A stretch of 64,000 bases of DNA from Paracoccus yibinensis (GTDB taxonomy: Bacteria > Pseudomonadota > Alphaproteobacteria > Rhodobacterales > Rhodobacteraceae), in contig NZ_JAVCWH010000002.1 in NCBI RefSeq assembly GCF_030846195.1, positions 310,001 to 374,000 of the forward strand, written 5' to 3'. The notes beneath the pieces were generated by a model that made no database searches, was not told where the DNA came from, and worked only from the letters and a program-made list of their open reading frames with translations. Each line of letters starts with the position of its first letter. Positions within the stretch are counted from its first letter, which is position 1. Shown here in pieces: positions 55,301 through 64,000 of the stretch. The position numbers were made by a program, and so were the translations under genes.

Positions 55301-55727
55301 CTCGACCGAACGCTTGCAGGTCAAGCTGTCCTCGGCCGATCCGTCCCGCTATCGGGTGCTCTGCAACGGGCGCGCGGTGCCGTTGACGGATATCGGGGCA
55401 GGCGAAGCCGTGGCGGGGGTGCGCTTCAAGGCCTGGCAGCCCGCATCGGCGATGCATCCCGTTCTGCCCGTCGATGCGCCGCTGACCTTCGACATCTTCG
55501 ACACCTGGTCGGGCCGCGCCCTTGGCGGCTGCGTCTATCACGTCGCCCATCCGGGCGGGCGCAACTATGACACCTTCCCCGTCAACGGGAACGAGGCCGA
55601 GGCCCGCAGGCTGGCGCGCTTCAGCCCCCATGGGCACCGCCCCGGACATGGACACACGGCCCCGCCGGAACGGATCCACCGGGAATTTCCGTTGACCCTG
55701 GACCTTCGCCGCGCGGCCGGGGTGTGA
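52395..55727 (+). CDS. Transglutaminase-like/DUF2126 protein of an amidoligase cluster
   Basis: 1110 residues. The N-terminal about 300 form a bacterial transglutaminase N-domain plus transglutaminase core with a complete triad: Cys180 ([14 protein letters not shown]), His229 ([11 protein letters not shown]) and Asp245 (GLDPTSG). The remaining about 800 residues are DUF2126, with conserved blocks [37 protein letters not shown] and [14 protein letters not shown]. The blocks with paired acidic, Arg and HTGTGGG elements suggest an amidoligase-like ATP enzyme. It is followed after 3 bases by the ATP-grasp/alpha-E gene and belongs to a gene family predicted by comparative genomics to make or edit peptide amide bonds. 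No signal peptide. AGGGGGA precedes the ATG at 52395. Confidence 0.9.
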   Translation: MSIKASIYHLTHYKYDRPVILAPQVIRLRPAPHSRTRVISHSLKVTPEDHFVNHQQDPFGNWLARFVFPEPVRELKIEVDLVADMTVYNPFDFFVEDAAEHWPFDYAPDLAEELVPYRQAEPAGPLLRALLDSIPREKTRTVDFLVALNAHIAGETAYTIRMEPGVQTPEETLALRSGSCRDSTWLLVQTLRHLGFAARFVSGYLIQLKPDLQALDGPSGTAHDFTDLHAWAEVYIPGAGWIGLDPTSGLLTGESHIPLAAAPHYRSCAPISGMASFAEVDFDFDMQIRRVAEHPRITKPFSDDAWADLNRLGHRVDAALRDGDVRLTMGGEPTFVSIDDFESPEWNTAAVGPTKRHRADVLIRKLRHRFAPNGFLHYGQGKWYPGETLPRWTFSLYWRKDGQPIWQNPDLIAQEAGDGAVTPLQAQELLREMATELGVSDDNVLPAYEDPAEWLVKEANLPANVSPENSKLEDPEARHRIASVFNRGLTTPTGFVLPIQSWQSKSGITWYSERWRLRRGHVFLVPGDSPVGYRLPLSSLPHLPASVYPYINPTDPTVERAPLAEPGEIAPDRKSQPMASFVANQPIQDVVQQVPGVGVPELQGMVRTALSVEPKNGRLCVFMPPVATLEEYLDLLRAVEAAALRLDLRVHVEGYAPPHDPRLNVIRVAPDPGVIEVNIHPASDWDDCVAITQGVYEDARQSRLGAEKFMIDGKHTGTGGGNHVVVGGATTNDSPFLRRPDLLASLILHWNRHPSLSYLFSGLFIGPTSQAPRIDEARHDALYELEIALAQIPAPDRGTPPLPWLTDRLLRNILTDVTGNTHRAEICIDKLYSPDGPTGRLGLVEFRGFEMPPDARMSLAQQLLLRALIARFWREPATGDLTRWGTALHDRFMLPHFVWTDFQDVLRDLTDHGFPMQEEWFKAQAEFRFPFCGEVEVEGVHLELRQALEPWHVLGETGAIGGTVRYTDSSTERLQVKLSSADPSRYRVLCNGRAVPLTDIGAGEAVAGVRFKAWQPASAMHPVLPVDAPLTFDIFDTWSGRALGGCVYHVAHPGGRNYDTFPVNGNEAEARRLARFSPHGHRPGHGHTAPPERIHREFPLTLDLRRAAGV

Positions 55728-55730
55728 CGC

Positions 55731-58118
55731 ATGGCGGGCGAGCGGGCAGACAGCCTGGAACAGCCGCGCAGCGCGGCCTATCGCCCGCTGCCCGGCGTCC
55801 CGGACGAGATGGTCGCCCCCGACGGCACGATCCGCCCGCTGTGGCGCAAGCTGGTCGCGCATCTGGACGCCTTGCCCGACGACAGCCTGGCGCGCGATCT
55901 GGCCCGCGCCGACCGTTACCTGCTGGATAGCGGCGTCTTCTATCGCCAATACGGCGGCGGCGAATCCGTCGAACGCCCCTGGCCGCTGAGCCATATCCCC
56001 GTCCTTCTGGCCGAGGAGGAATGGAAGGGCATCGGCGCGGCCCTGCGCCAGCGCGCCGACCTTCTGGAAGCGGTGATGGCCGACCTTTACGGCGCGAACA
56101 GGCTTGTGGCATCGGGCCGCCTGCCCGCGGCCCTGGTGGCGGGCAACCCCGAATGGCTGCGTCCGATGGTGGGGGTCAAGCCGCGCGGCGGGCATTTCCT
56201 GCACTTCCTGGCCTTCGAACTGGGGCGCGGCCCGGACGGTGAATGGTGGGTGCTGGCGGACCGCGCGCAGGCGCCATCGGGGGCGGGGTATGCGCTGGAA
56301 AATCGGGTCGCCACCTCTCGGGCGTTTTCGGAACTCTACCCGGACGGGAACGTGCATCGGCTGGCGGGATTCTTTCGCAATTTCCGCGATGCCTTGCAGG
56401 CCCAGGCCACCGACAAGGACAGCCGCGTGGCGATCCTGACGCCCGGCCCCATGAACGAGACCTATTTCGAACACGCCTATATCGCCCGTTACCTGGGCTT
56501 CACTCTGCTGGAAGGCGACGACCTGTGCGTGTCGGGCGACCGGCTGATGGTGCGCACCGTCCAGGGGATGCGGCAGGTCGATGTGCTGTGGCGCAGGCTT
56601 GACGCGCAATATGCCGATCCCTTGGAACTGGAACCCGCGTCCCGTATCGGCACGCCCGGCATGGTCGCGGCGCTGCGGGCAGGCGCGGTGACGATGGTGA
56701 ACGCCTTGGGCTCGGGCGTTCTGGAAACGCGCGCGCTGATGGCCTTTCTGCCGAAGCTTGCGCCGGATCTGGTCGGCGCGCCGCTGGCCATTCCCAACAT
56801 CGCCACTTGGTGGTGCGGCGATCCCGCCGCCCGCGCGGCGGTGCGCGCCAGCCCGCGCCGGATGGTGCTGGCGGATGCGCTGACCACCCGCCTGCCCTTC
56901 GACCCCACGGACGACCTGACCCGCGCCGTTGGCCTGCCCGCCGAGGTGCTTGACCGGCGGCTGACCGAGGGCGGCGGCGATCTGGTCGCGCAAGAGGCCG
57001 TGACCCTGTCCACCACCCCGGCCCTTGTGGACGGCGCCCTGGTGCCGCGGCCCATGACGCTGCGCGTCTATCTGGCCCGGACGGCGCGGGGCTGGGCCGT
57101 CATGCCGGGCGGCTTCGCGCGGATCGGCACGGGCGCCGACGTGTCCGCCCTGGCCATGCAGGAAGGCGGTGCCGCCGCCGATGTCTGGGTCGTCAGCCCC
57201 TTGCCCGTGCCCGCCATCACCATGGCCCGCCAGGTGAACGCCGCAGACACGCGCATGGCGGCTGGCGGCCTGCCCGCGCGATCCGCCGACAACCTGTTCT
57301 GGCTGGGCCGCTATGCCGAACGGGCCGAAGGGATCGTGCAGCTGATGCGCGCCTATCACACGCGCCTGGCCGAATCCGGCGCCACGGGCGCGCCCTTGCT
57401 GGCGGGGTTCGATCCCCTGTTCCGCCAGATGGGCATCGACCCCGCTGCGTCCATTCCCCAGAAGCTTCTGGACAACCTGTCCGCCGCCATCGGCAGCGCG
57501 GGCAGCGTGCGCGACCGCTTTTCCCCCGACGCCTGGTCCGCGCTGCACGACATCGACCGCAGCGCACGAAGGCTGGCCCCCAAGGTCTCGGCCGGTGACG
57601 ACGCGGCCCGCGCGCTGTCCGCGTTGCTGCGCAAGCTGGCGGGGATTTCCGGCCTGGTGCATGAGAACATGTATCGCTTCGTCGGCTGGCGCTTCCTGAC
57701 CATCGGAAGGCTGCACGAACGGGCCATGGGCACGGCGGCGCTGCTGGCCGTGCTGTGCGATCCCAAGGCGCCCGAAGGCGCGCTGGATCTGGCGATCGAG
57801 GTCGGCGACAGCATCCTGACCCATCGCCGCCGGTTCACCCTGAACGCGTCCCGCGCCACGGTGATCGACCTGCTGGCGCTGGATCCGCTGAACCCGCGCG
57901 CGCTGCGCCACCAGATCGACGGGCTGCGCGAGCAGGTGGACATGCTGCCCGCCGCCAACGACCACGGCGCCCTGTCGCCCCTGGCCCGCGAAGCCCTGCG
58001 CCTGCACGCCGACCTGGCCACCGCCGAACCCGCCAGCCTGACGACCGAGGCGCTGTGGGGCCTGCGCGCGCGCATCGCCATGCTGTCCGACATCCTGACC
58101 ACGACCTATTTCCACTGA
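55731..58118 (+). CDS. Circularly permuted ATP-grasp fused to alpha-E domain
   Basis: 795 residues. The first about 490 are a circularly permuted ATP-grasp of the DUF404/DUF407 type (YRQYGGGESVERPWPLSHIPVLL, NRLVASGRLPAALV, VAILTPGPMNETYFEHAYIARYLGFTLLEGDDL, RLDAQYADPLELEP). From about residue 515 (PARSADNLFWLGRYAERAEG) the rest is an all-helical alpha-E domain (DUF403). In many genomes these are two separate genes; here they are one. It probably forms an amide bond on an unknown peptide or metabolite. The stop overlaps the next ATG by one base, giving tight coupling to the second transglutaminase. Confidence 0.93.
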   Translation: MAGERADSLEQPRSAAYRPLPGVPDEMVAPDGTIRPLWRKLVAHLDALPDDSLARDLARADRYLLDSGVFYRQYGGGESVERPWPLSHIPVLLAEEEWKGIGAALRQRADLLEAVMADLYGANRLVASGRLPAALVAGNPEWLRPMVGVKPRGGHFLHFLAFELGRGPDGEWWVLADRAQAPSGAGYALENRVATSRAFSELYPDGNVHRLAGFFRNFRDALQAQATDKDSRVAILTPGPMNETYFEHAYIARYLGFTLLEGDDLCVSGDRLMVRTVQGMRQVDVLWRRLDAQYADPLELEPASRIGTPGMVAALRAGAVTMVNALGSGVLETRALMAFLPKLAPDLVGAPLAIPNIATWWCGDPAARAAVRASPRRMVLADALTTRLPFDPTDDLTRAVGLPAEVLDRRLTEGGGDLVAQEAVTLSTTPALVDGALVPRPMTLRVYLARTARGWAVMPGGFARIGTGADVSALAMQEGGAAADVWVVSPLPVPAITMARQVNAADTRMAAGGLPARSADNLFWLGRYAERAEGIVQLMRAYHTRLAESGATGAPLLAGFDPLFRQMGIDPAASIPQKLLDNLSAAIGSAGSVRDRFSPDAWSALHDIDRSARRLAPKVSAGDDAARALSALLRKLAGISGLVHENMYRFVGWRFLTIGRLHERAMGTAALLAVLCDPKAPEGALDLAIEVGDSILTHRRRFTLNASRATVIDLLALDPLNPRALRHQIDGLREQVDMLPAANDHGALSPLAREALRLHADLATAEPASLTTEALWGLRARIAMLSDILTTTYFH

Positions 58119-58996
58119 TGCTGTATCGCCTGCGCCTGTCCATCGGATACGACTTCGCCCGCCCCACCGGCGCGGGCCGACAATTGCTGCGCATCAGTCC
58201 CGCCGACCTGCCGGGGCTGCAGGACGTGCATCAGAGCAGCATCGTCATCACCCCCCCGCCGGCCGAGCGGAGCCGGTTCACCGACTTCTTCGGCAACGAA
58301 GTGACGCAGCTTGTCATGCCTGCCGGGCTGACGCAGGTGCGCATCGACATGACAGGCCGGGTGCGCCGGCTGGGCGAGGAATCGGAACTGGACCTGTCCG
58401 CCACCCTGGACCGCCTGCCCGACGACCTGCATGAGATCACCGACCTTGGCCCCCATTCGCCGCATCACTTCCTGCGCCCATCACTTCGGATCCCGGCGGT
58501 GGACCCGATCGCCGACTTCGCCCGGAAAGCCTGCGGCAAGGCCGCGACCGCGCGCGAGGCGGTGGAGTGCCTGGGCCGCGCTATCCACGGCCACATGCGC
58601 TTCGACGCCCAGGCGACCGAGGTCGACACCCCCATCGCCCAGGCTTTCGCGGGCCGCCATGGGGTCTGCCAGGATTTCTCGCAGATCATGATCTCGGGGC
58701 TGCGCAGCCTTGGCATCCCGGCGGCCTATGTCTCGGGCTTCCTGCGCACGAACCCGCCGCCGGGAAAGCCCCGGCTGGAAGGCGCGGATGCCATGCACGC
58801 CTGGGTCCGCGCCTGGATCGGGGCCGAGGCCGGGTGGTGCGAATACGACCCGACGAACGACTGCTTCGTGGCCGCTAACCATGTCACCATCGGCTATGGC
58901 CGCGACTATGCCGACGTGGCGCCCGTCACCGGATCCATGCGCTTGGCGGGCGGCCAGACGACCAGCCACAGCGTCGATATCCTGGCCGAGGATTAG
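58118..58996 (+). CDS. Transglutaminase-family protein of the amidoligase cluster
   Basis: 292 residues. A transglutaminase N-domain (MLYRLRLSIGYDFARPTGAGRQLLRISP) is followed by the core with Cys184 (RHGVCQDFSQIMISGLRSLG), His227 (MHAWVRAWI) and Asp244 (CEYDPTND). Likely a cytoplasmic peptidase or amidase that reverses or processes the product of the ATP-grasp partner. In related clusters a proteasome-like Ntn-hydrolase often follows; here a gluconate permease follows, so that part is absent from this locus. Confidence 0.93.
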   Translation: MLYRLRLSIGYDFARPTGAGRQLLRISPADLPGLQDVHQSSIVITPPPAERSRFTDFFGNEVTQLVMPAGLTQVRIDMTGRVRRLGEESELDLSATLDRLPDDLHEITDLGPHSPHHFLRPSLRIPAVDPIADFARKACGKAATAREAVECLGRAIHGHMRFDAQATEVDTPIAQAFAGRHGVCQDFSQIMISGLRSLGIPAAYVSGFLRTNPPPGKPRLEGADAMHAWVRAWIGAEAGWCEYDPTNDCFVAANHVTIGYGRDYADVAPVTGSMRLAGGQTTSHSVDILAED

Positions 58997-59085
58997 GCAG
59001 GCACCAAAACCGCCATTACGGCGTTGGCGGATATGGATGCACTATTTGCCCGGCCACCCGGCGTCTCGATGCAGGAGGGAACCCC

Positions 59086-60462
59086 TTGGAAGACACAGAA
59101 ACCGTACACAGCACGCTGTTCTTGCTAAGCGTCGCGGCAGCCTCGGTCGGGCTGTTGCTGGTGCTGATCATGCGCTTCAAGCTGCATGCCTTCATTGCCC
59201 TGGTCCTGGTCAGCCTGCTGACGGCCCTTGTCACCGGCATCCCCCTGGCCGAGGTGGTGCCGACGCTGCTGACCGGCTTCGGCAACACCCTGGCCACCGT
59301 CGCGCTGCTGGTCGGTTTCGGCGCGATGATCGGTCGCCTGCTGGAGGTATCGGGCGGCGCGCAGATCCTGGCGGACCGGCTGATCAACAAGTTCGGGGAA
59401 CGGCGCGCGCCCTTCGCACTTGGCGTGGCATCGCTGCTGTTCGGGTTTCCGATCTTCTTCGATGCCGGGCTGATGGTGATGCTGCCCATCATCTTCAGCG
59501 TGGCGCTGCGCTTTGGCGGGTCGGTGCTGCTGTATGCCCTGCCCGCTGCCGGGGCCTTTGCGGTGATGCACGCCCTGGTGCCGCCCCATCCCGGTCCCGT
59601 CGCCTCGGGCGATCTGGTGGGGGCCGATATCGGGCTGTTGCTGATCGTCGGCACCATCGTGGCGCTGCCCACCTGGTATGTCGGCAGCTATCTGGTGTCG
59701 CTGTTCCTGGGCCGGCGCTTCACCGTCCCGGTGCCGGAACTGCTGGGCGCGAATGACGAACACCGCCTGACGGGCGAACCGCCGGCCTTCGGAACGGTGC
59801 TGCTGATCCTGCTGCTGCCGCTGATCCTGATCTTCTTCAACACCGGCCTGAACACGCTGGCGACGATCGGCGCCATCGACGGAGACGCGGCCTGGGTGAA
59901 CCTGCTGCGGATGCTGGGCCAGACGCCCGTCGCGTTGCTGATCACGCTGCTGATCGCGCTGTATCTGCTGGGGCGCGGCAACGATCCTGCGCGGATGGAA
60001 AAGATCGTGGACGGCGCGCTTGGCCCGATCTGCGCCATCATCCTGGTCACCGGCGCGGGCGGCATGTTCGGCGGCGTCCTGCGCGCCAGCGGCATCGGCG
60101 AAGCCCTGTCTGGCAGCCTGGAATCGGTGGGCCTGCCGCTGATCGTCGCGGCCTTCGTCATCTCCACCGCCCTGCGCGTGGCCCAGGGGTCGGCCACGGT
60201 GGCGCTGACCACGACGGCCAGCCTGATCGCCCCCACCGTCGCCGCGACGCCGGGCCTGTCGGAACTGGACCTGTGCTTCCTGGTCATCGCCATCGCGGGC
60301 GGCGCCACGGTTCTCAGCCATTTCAACGATTCAGGGTTCTGGCTGGTCGGGCGGTTCCTGAAGATGGATGAAACAACCACGCTGAAGACCTGGACCGTGA
60401 TGGAAACAACCATTGGCCTGACGGCCTTCGCCTTTGCCCTGCTGGGCTGGTGGCTGCTGTGA
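59086..60462 (+). CDS. gntT: Gluconate:H+ symporter (GntP family)
   Basis: 458 residues with about 12-14 membrane helices. Blocks typical of GntP permeases are FGNTLATVALLVGFGAMIGRLLEVSGGAQ, LFGFPIFFDAGLMVMLPIIFS, ALPAAGAFAVMHALVPPHPGPVA, RVAQGSATVALTTTASLIAPTV and SHFNDSGFWLVGRFLKMDE. It takes up gluconate, the substrate of the kinase that overlaps its end. GCAGGAGGGAA precedes the TTG/ATG region; the start at 59086 fits the family. Confidence 0.94.
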   Translation: MEDTETVHSTLFLLSVAAASVGLLLVLIMRFKLHAFIALVLVSLLTALVTGIPLAEVVPTLLTGFGNTLATVALLVGFGAMIGRLLEVSGGAQILADRLINKFGERRAPFALGVASLLFGFPIFFDAGLMVMLPIIFSVALRFGGSVLLYALPAAGAFAVMHALVPPHPGPVASGDLVGADIGLLLIVGTIVALPTWYVGSYLVSLFLGRRFTVPVPELLGANDEHRLTGEPPAFGTVLLILLLPLILIFFNTGLNTLATIGAIDGDAAWVNLLRMLGQTPVALLITLLIALYLLGRGNDPARMEKIVDGALGPICAIILVTGAGGMFGGVLRASGIGEALSGSLESVGLPLIVAAFVISTALRVAQGSATVALTTTASLIAPTVAATPGLSELDLCFLVIAIAGGATVLSHFNDSGFWLVGRFLKMDETTTLKTWTVMETTIGLTAFAFALLGWWLL

Positions 60463-60968
60463 CGGGGCCGCAGCACATCGTGGTGATGGGGGTATCCGGC
60501 GCCGGCAAGACCACCACCGGGGAAGCCCTGGCCGCCCATCTTGGCTGGCCCTTTGTGGAGGGCGATGCCTTCCACCCCCAGGCCAACGTGGACAAGATGG
60601 CGCAGGGCACGCCCCTGACGGACGCGGACCGCGCGCCCTGGCTGCACGCCTTGGCCGACCAGATCGCGGCGGCCGAGGCGCGGGGCGAAAGCTCGGTCCT
60701 GGGCTGTTCGTCGCTGAAGCGCAGCTATCGCGACATCCTGCGCAGCGGGGCGCCGCGCGTGCGGTTCCTGCATGTCCACGGCACGCGCAAAGTGCTGTCG
60801 GACCGGCTGAACCATCGCGCGGGGCATTTCTTCCCGCCCAAGCTGCTGGACTCCCAACTGGCCACGCTTGAGCCACTGGCCCCGGACGAGGACGGCGTGG
60901 TCATCGACATGATGCTGACGCCGCAGCAGCAGGTCGCCCAGGCGGTGCGCCTGCTGGGCCTGTCCTGA
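60459..60968 (+). CDS. gntK: Gluconokinase
   Basis: 169 residues. P-loop VVMGVSGAGKTT, then GWPFVEGDAFHPQANVDKMAQGTPLTDADRAPWL, the GntK signature, CSSLKRSYRDILR and NHRAGHFFPPKLLDSQLATLEPL. It makes 6-phosphogluconate, entering the Entner-Doudoroff or pentose phosphate path. The GTG at 60459 overlaps the gntT stop by four bases (GTGA); a GTG three codons earlier is possible. Confidence 0.94.
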   Translation: MTGPQHIVVMGVSGAGKTTTGEALAAHLGWPFVEGDAFHPQANVDKMAQGTPLTDADRAPWLHALADQIAAAEARGESSVLGCSSLKRSYRDILRSGAPRVRFLHVHGTRKVLSDRLNHRAGHFFPPKLLDSQLATLEPLAPDEDGVVIDMMLTPQQQVAQAVRLLGLS

Positions 60969-61089
60969 CAGGAAACGGGCGGTATTGTGCAGCATCATTG
61001 AACACTGAAACCAGCAGATCCGGTCTAATTCACGACATATCAGGGGGTTATATCCATGTCATAGAAACGACAGACAGATGAGACATATC

Positions 61090-61341
61090 ATGAAAAACAT
61101 CGCAGCCATCCTTGGCGCCGTTATCCTTGCCACCGGAACCGCGCAAGCCGCCAGCTACAATTCCGGCAACTCGGACGCCGACATGCCGACAGCGCCGGTC
61201 GTCGCCGCGCAGACGGTCGAGGTCAAGGCAGCCGACCTGATGAACAAGAAAGACCTGGAACGCGCAGGCATCGACGCCGACGCGACCCTGTCGGTCAGCG
61301 ACTTCACCGCGCCCGGCCCCCGTTCGACCTATATCCGCTAA
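61090..61341 (+). CDS. Small secreted protein of unknown function
   Basis: 83 residues: signal peptide MKNIAAILGAVILATGTAQA, then ASYNSGNSDADMPTAP, an acidic middle and the C-terminal DFTAPGPRSTYIR. It has no cysteine and no recognisable domain, but the compact signal, normal composition and a strong terminator after it argue for a real gene. An in-frame ATG at 61078 is an alternative start. Probably periplasmic. Confidence 0.65.
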   Translation: MKNIAAILGAVILATGTAQAASYNSGNSDADMPTAPVVAAQTVEVKAADLMNKKDLERAGIDADATLSVSDFTAPGPRSTYIR

Positions 61342-61362
61342 GCCGTCGCAAGGCAGGATTGC

Positions 61363-61388
61363 AACCGCCCCCTGACCGGGGCGGTTTT
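61363..61388 (+). terminator. Rho-independent terminator after the small secreted protein
   Basis: Stem AACCGCCCC (61363-61371)/GGGGCGGTT (61378-61386), loop CTGACC, then TT, CC and a further T-run. It separates this gene from the LysR gene 33 bases on. Confidence 0.85.
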
Positions 61389-61420
61389 CCTTTTTCGCGG
61401 CGCGGTGCATGGTGGCGTGC

Positions 61421-62302
61421 ATGGATACCAGCGTCTTCCGCACCTTTGTCAGCGTCATCGACGAGGGCAGCTTTGCCGCCGCAGCGTCGCGCATGGGCAT
61501 TTCCCGCAGCCTGTGCAGCAAGCACATCGCCGATCTTGAAGCCAGCCTGGGCGTCCGTCTTCTGGTGCGCACCACGCGCAAGGTGACGCCGACCGCCGCG
61601 GGCCTGGCCTACAGTCGGGACCTGCGCGAGATCCTGGCCCGGCTGGATGCGGCGACCGAAGCCGTCAAGGCGACCACGACAAGCCAGTCGGGCACGCTGA
61701 AGATCGGCAGCCCGATCTTCTATACGCTGAAGGTGCTTCAGCCGCATCTGCTGGACTTCATGGAACGATACCGCGACGTGCAGTTGCAGATCGTCCTGGA
61801 CGACGGGGCCAGCGACATCGTGGGCGACGGCTTCGACGCGGTGATCCGCATCGGCAACCTGCAGGATTCGACCCTGCACGCGCGGCGGCTGCACGCGGTG
61901 CGCATCATGCTGGTAGCCTCGCCCGATTACCTGGCGCGGATGGGCCGCCCGGAAAAGCCCGCCGACCTTCTGCGCCACGATTGCCTTCACTATACCAACC
62001 TGCCCGGCAACCTGACCTGGCCGCTGCGCCGGGGCAGCCGCACGATCCGCCAGCCGGTCCGGCCGGTCTTCTTCAGCAACAACACCGAGATGCTGCATTC
62101 CATGGCGCTGAACGGCAGGGGCCTGGCGCTGCTGCCGGAATTCGTCGTGCGCGACGATGTCAAGGCCGGGCGGCTGGATGTGGTGATGTGCGAATACGCC
62201 CTGCCAGACCTGCCGGTGAACCTGGTCTATCCATCCGGCAAGCTGATGACCGGCGCGATGCGCAGCTTCCTGGATTTCGCGGTCAAGCTGCAGCTTGACT
62301 GA
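61421..62302 (+). CDS. LysR-family transcriptional regulator
   Basis: 293 residues. N-terminal winged helix-turn-helix (VFRTFVSVIDEGSFAAAASRMGISRSLCSKHIADLEASLGVRLL, residues 4-46) with the usual RTTRKVTPTAAG wing, and a type 2 periplasmic-binding-like effector domain of the CrgA/DsdC-like branch (LDDGASDIVGDGFDAVIRIGNL). Its target is not evident; it is monocistronic between two terminators. The ATG at 61421 starts the family's MDxxxF pattern; one at 61409 is in frame. Confidence 0.92.
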   Translation: MDTSVFRTFVSVIDEGSFAAAASRMGISRSLCSKHIADLEASLGVRLLVRTTRKVTPTAAGLAYSRDLREILARLDAATEAVKATTTSQSGTLKIGSPIFYTLKVLQPHLLDFMERYRDVQLQIVLDDGASDIVGDGFDAVIRIGNLQDSTLHARRLHAVRIMLVASPDYLARMGRPEKPADLLRHDCLHYTNLPGNLTWPLRRGSRTIRQPVRPVFFSNNTEMLHSMALNGRGLALLPEFVVRDDVKAGRLDVVMCEYALPDLPVNLVYPSGKLMTGAMRSFLDFAVKLQLD

Positions 62303-62303
62303 A

Positions 62304-62329
62304 GAAAGGCGCCCCGAAGGGCGCCTTTC
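62304..62329. terminator. Bidirectional terminator between the LysR gene and glnA
   Basis: Perfect 11-bp stem GAAAGGCGCCC (62304-62314)/GGGCGCCTTTC (62319-62329), loop CGAA. The A-rich and T-rich arms give a U-tract in both directions, so it can end both convergent genes. Confidence 0.87.
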
Positions 62330-62334
62330 AAGCC

Positions 62335-63741
<1,407 letters not shown>

Positions 63742-63821
63742 CTCTTCCCTTTCTGCGTCGATGCGCCCCGGCTCTCCTGCCGGACGCGATAATCCTGTTG
63801 GGGATGTTGTTTTTCTTGTGT

Positions 63822-64000
<179 letters not shown>

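Noticed and set aside
52353..58115. A 1920-codon open frame on the minus strand opposite the amidoligase genes
   Set aside because: It is antisense to two clear protein families and has low-complexity G/R/Q/H-rich composition, the usual shadow of high-GC coding on the other strand.

Overview
The window is gene-dense, GC-rich DNA from an alphaproteobacterium, most probably a Rhodobacteraceae member close to Paracoccus. This rests on gene content and order (fabA-fabB-fabI, glnB-glnA, hsp20 followed by DUF1150, lolC-lolD), on strong G/C third-position bias, and on a recurring terminator-like element; no 16S or species marker is present. I see no insertion sequence, phage gene, CRISPR array, rRNA or tRNA, and no gap above about 300 bases without a gene.

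Region 1 (1-13890) is an erythritol catabolic locus. One side holds the 5' part of eryH (triose-phosphate-isomerase-like), a DeoR-family repressor and a divergent transketolase. The other is a translationally coupled cluster eryA-eryB-eryC-(iron alcohol dehydrogenase)-eryD, divergent from a DUF2291 protein and an ABC importer (eryEFG). Together they import erythritol, phosphorylate, oxidise and isomerise it toward D-erythrose 4-phosphate, and feed it into the pentose phosphate pathway through transketolase. EryI (RpiB-like) is expected just beyond the left edge. Four TTGTGA direct repeats between the repressor and tkt look like the operator. The iron alcohol dehydrogenase is an unexpected member.

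Region 2 (13895-30610) is mostly core functions: trxB and a divergent Lrp-type regulator, gshB, unsaturated fatty acid synthesis (fabA-fabB-fabI), an alpha/beta hydrolase, a PAP2/cytochrome c pair, LolCD lipoprotein release, radA, cvpA-like, purF, NUDIX-purK-purE, and small stress genes (DUF465, Hsp20, DUF1150).

Region 3 (30630-44539) is transport-rich: a 14-TM MFS exporter, a degenerate ATP-sulfurylase-like protein, a HAD phosphatase with xylulokinase, a tripartite tricarboxylate transporter with two different binding proteins, a DUF808 membrane protein, and ugpBAEC for glycerol-3-phosphate with tandem Pho-box-like repeats in front.

Region 4 (44607-52292) holds a protealysin-type M4 peptidase with its emfourin-like inhibitor, a TerC/DUF475 membrane protein, CorA, CsbD, a 2-hydroxyacid dehydrogenase, a CsaA-like protein, proC, a YbjN protein and a CobC-like aminotransferase-fold protein lacking the PLP lysine.

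Region 5 (52395-64000) opens with a three-gene amidoligase-type cluster: transglutaminase/DUF2126, circularly permuted ATP-grasp fused to alpha-E, and a second transglutaminase. Its product is unknown. It is followed by gluconate uptake and phosphorylation (gntT-gntK), a small secreted protein, a LysR regulator, and glnA with the 3' part of glnB at the right edge.

The least explained systems are the amidoligase cluster, the two apparent pseudoenzymes (ATP sulfurylase-like and CobC-like), the extra dehydrogenase in the ery operon, and the dispersed terminator element with a conserved tail.
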